NCBI GenBank assembly: GCA_013115135.1
Contig: JABANP010000486.1
Span: forward strand, 1-39,618
DNA: 39,618 bases
Origin: Perkinsus olseni
Taxonomy: Eukaryota; Perkinsozoa; Perkinsida; Perkinsidae
Reading direction: 5' to 3'
In this document: positions 38,807-39,618 of the stretch, piece after piece
Numbering within the stretch: the stretch's first letter is position 1
Layout of the letters: each line of letters begins with the position of its first letter
Program-made: the position numbers and the translations under genes
The notes under the pieces: model-generated
The model's input: the letters and a program-made list of their open reading frames with translations, nothing else
Told to the model about the DNA's origin: nothing
The model's database searches: none

Positions 38807-39618
38807 TCTACGGAGCGGTTCGACTATTGTTCGAGAGATCGACTCTGTTCTAGAGGGACACGATGCTGTTACTCGATATCTATGGGCCAGTAGTAATATT
38901 GAGCCCTCTACTTGGCGTAAGCTCATCAAGGGCATGCCTCCTCCTGCCAAGTGCTACCTCGACTACGAGAGACATCTTGATCATCTACGTGGTCGTATTC
39001 GCTCTCTCTATGACAATGATGACGCCATCGCTAAGGCAAAGGTCAACTTCGTCATGTGCGAGCAGTCTAAGTCAGAAACTCTGTCTGACTATGTCAAGAG
39101 GCTCGAAGCTATCGTCACAGAGCTCCATTTAATGGGCATCATGACCTACGAGTATGATATGAAGCGTCGACTCTATGATGGTCTACAGTCTGACGACCTT
39201 CGTGATAAGGTCGATCGCGAGCTCGGTGACGGCAACGTTTCGTTCGATGACTTCGTTGATCTACTAACGGGCTTCGAGCGAAGACGCCTAGGTCGTGTAC
39301 AACGTCAGGTCCTCTATGACCAAATGGCTAAGTCTCACCTCAACTCTAAGGATGAGACCGAAGCTGCAGCTGGCTCTACTTCAGACAAGAACTCTAAGTC
39401 TAAGAGTTCTAACCAGAACACTTCTCGACGAGGTCTACCTACTCATAGAATCAACACTATTGTCGACAAGCTTGGTGATGATGCTTCGGATTCATTCGAT
39501 GCGCACGTCTACGCTGTCGGTGCTGACTCTATGTCTATACAGTGTTATCGCTGTCTAGGGTCTGGTCATCCAGCTCGACTCTGTCGCGGCAAGATCAGTA
39601 AGCTAAGTTCGAGGTGTT
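38800..39618 (+). CDS. Element 2 Gag C-terminal part (shifted frame, partial)
   Basis: The frame continuing after the G6 run is open to the window end. It matches element 1's capsid-like region (for example HDAVTRYLW against PDVVRYLW), then reads DLLTGFERRRLGRVQRQVLY, and ends with a CCHC knuckle (CYRCLGSGHPARLC). A second knuckle or linker begins at the edge. It has no own ATG near the break, which supports it being one gene with the upstream Gag part. Confidence 0.75.

Larger units (their letters stand above)
36084..39618 (+). mobile_element. Related retrotransposon, element 2 (5' part)
   Basis: This element begins with the shared 51-bp block, has a short leader of about 310 nt, and then a Gag-type reading frame running off the window. 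It is tied to element 1 by the shared start and by homologous Gag segments (CPGCGSQPC and the capsid-like region). It differs in composition: TCTA words (TCTAGG, CTCTAAG) are dense from about 36100 to the end, while ACTA becomes rare. Pol lies beyond the window. Confidence 0.8.

Noticed and set aside
1..39618. CRISPR arrays, rRNA genes, bacterial operons
   Set aside because: No regularly spaced repeats with unique spacers, no rRNA-like sequence and no ribosome-binding-site-linked gene chains were seen. The genes are spliced and eukaryotic.

Overview
The window looks like nuclear DNA of a protist, most likely a Perkinsus-type alveolate. This is inferred from the mix of very short introns (about 38-75 nt, with some of 100-450 nt), near-balanced GC, poly-Gln proteins, a GT61-type glycosyltransferase and BEL/Pao retrotransposons. 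No rRNA gene or bacterial-style operon was seen, and species-level identity cannot be settled from the sequence.

Positions 1-1280 are a low-complexity tract packed with GATTC/GAATC words. A GNAT acetyltransferase gene follows (about 1500-2238, +). Next come a multi-exon region of unknown function on + (2716-5043), a convergent - gene ending at 5067, a + gene with an N-terminal poly-Gln run (5924-6703), a - gene (7148-8482), and a compact PIAS/Siz-like SUMO E3 ligase gene (8581-10252, -). The PIAS exons were rebuilt from splice signals; they show a one-base frame break and three C-terminal SUMO-interacting motifs.

Positions 9850-18540 contain tRNA-like fragments, several inside introns. The - strand here carries a membrane-anchored GT61-like glycosyltransferase (11290-13332), a PPR-like and poly-Gln-rich coding region (about 13607-15240), and an acidic protein (15740-16476). 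Two tandem DNL-type zinc-finger genes (Zim17/Tim15/DNLZ family, an mtHsp70 partner) follow. The 18656-20406 copy can be followed from mitochondrial presequence to stop in six exons. The 16899-18080 copy keeps the zinc-ribbon exons at identical lengths but appears to lack a presequence and one exon. A GH18-like secreted protein that has lost the catalytic Glu lies at 20787-21826.

From about 24350 the window is retrotransposon. Element 1 (about 24352-36050) is BEL/Pao: a 2.8-kb structured leader with an array of hairpins resembling a hammerhead core, a single fused Gag-Pol ORF (27198-34553), a small hydrophobic ORF and a 355-residue accessory ORF (34814-35881). Element 2 (from about 36084 to the window end) is a related element with an Arg/Ser-rich Gag whose frame is broken by one base at a G6 run. 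Both share an identical 51-bp sequence near their 5' ends, and each has its own tetranucleotide signature (ACTA in element 1, TCTA in element 2) in coding and non-coding parts alike.

The single-copy genes are spliced and seem functionally unrelated to each other. Exon joins were inferred by eye from GT/AG sites, phase and family similarity, and have not been checked against transcripts.
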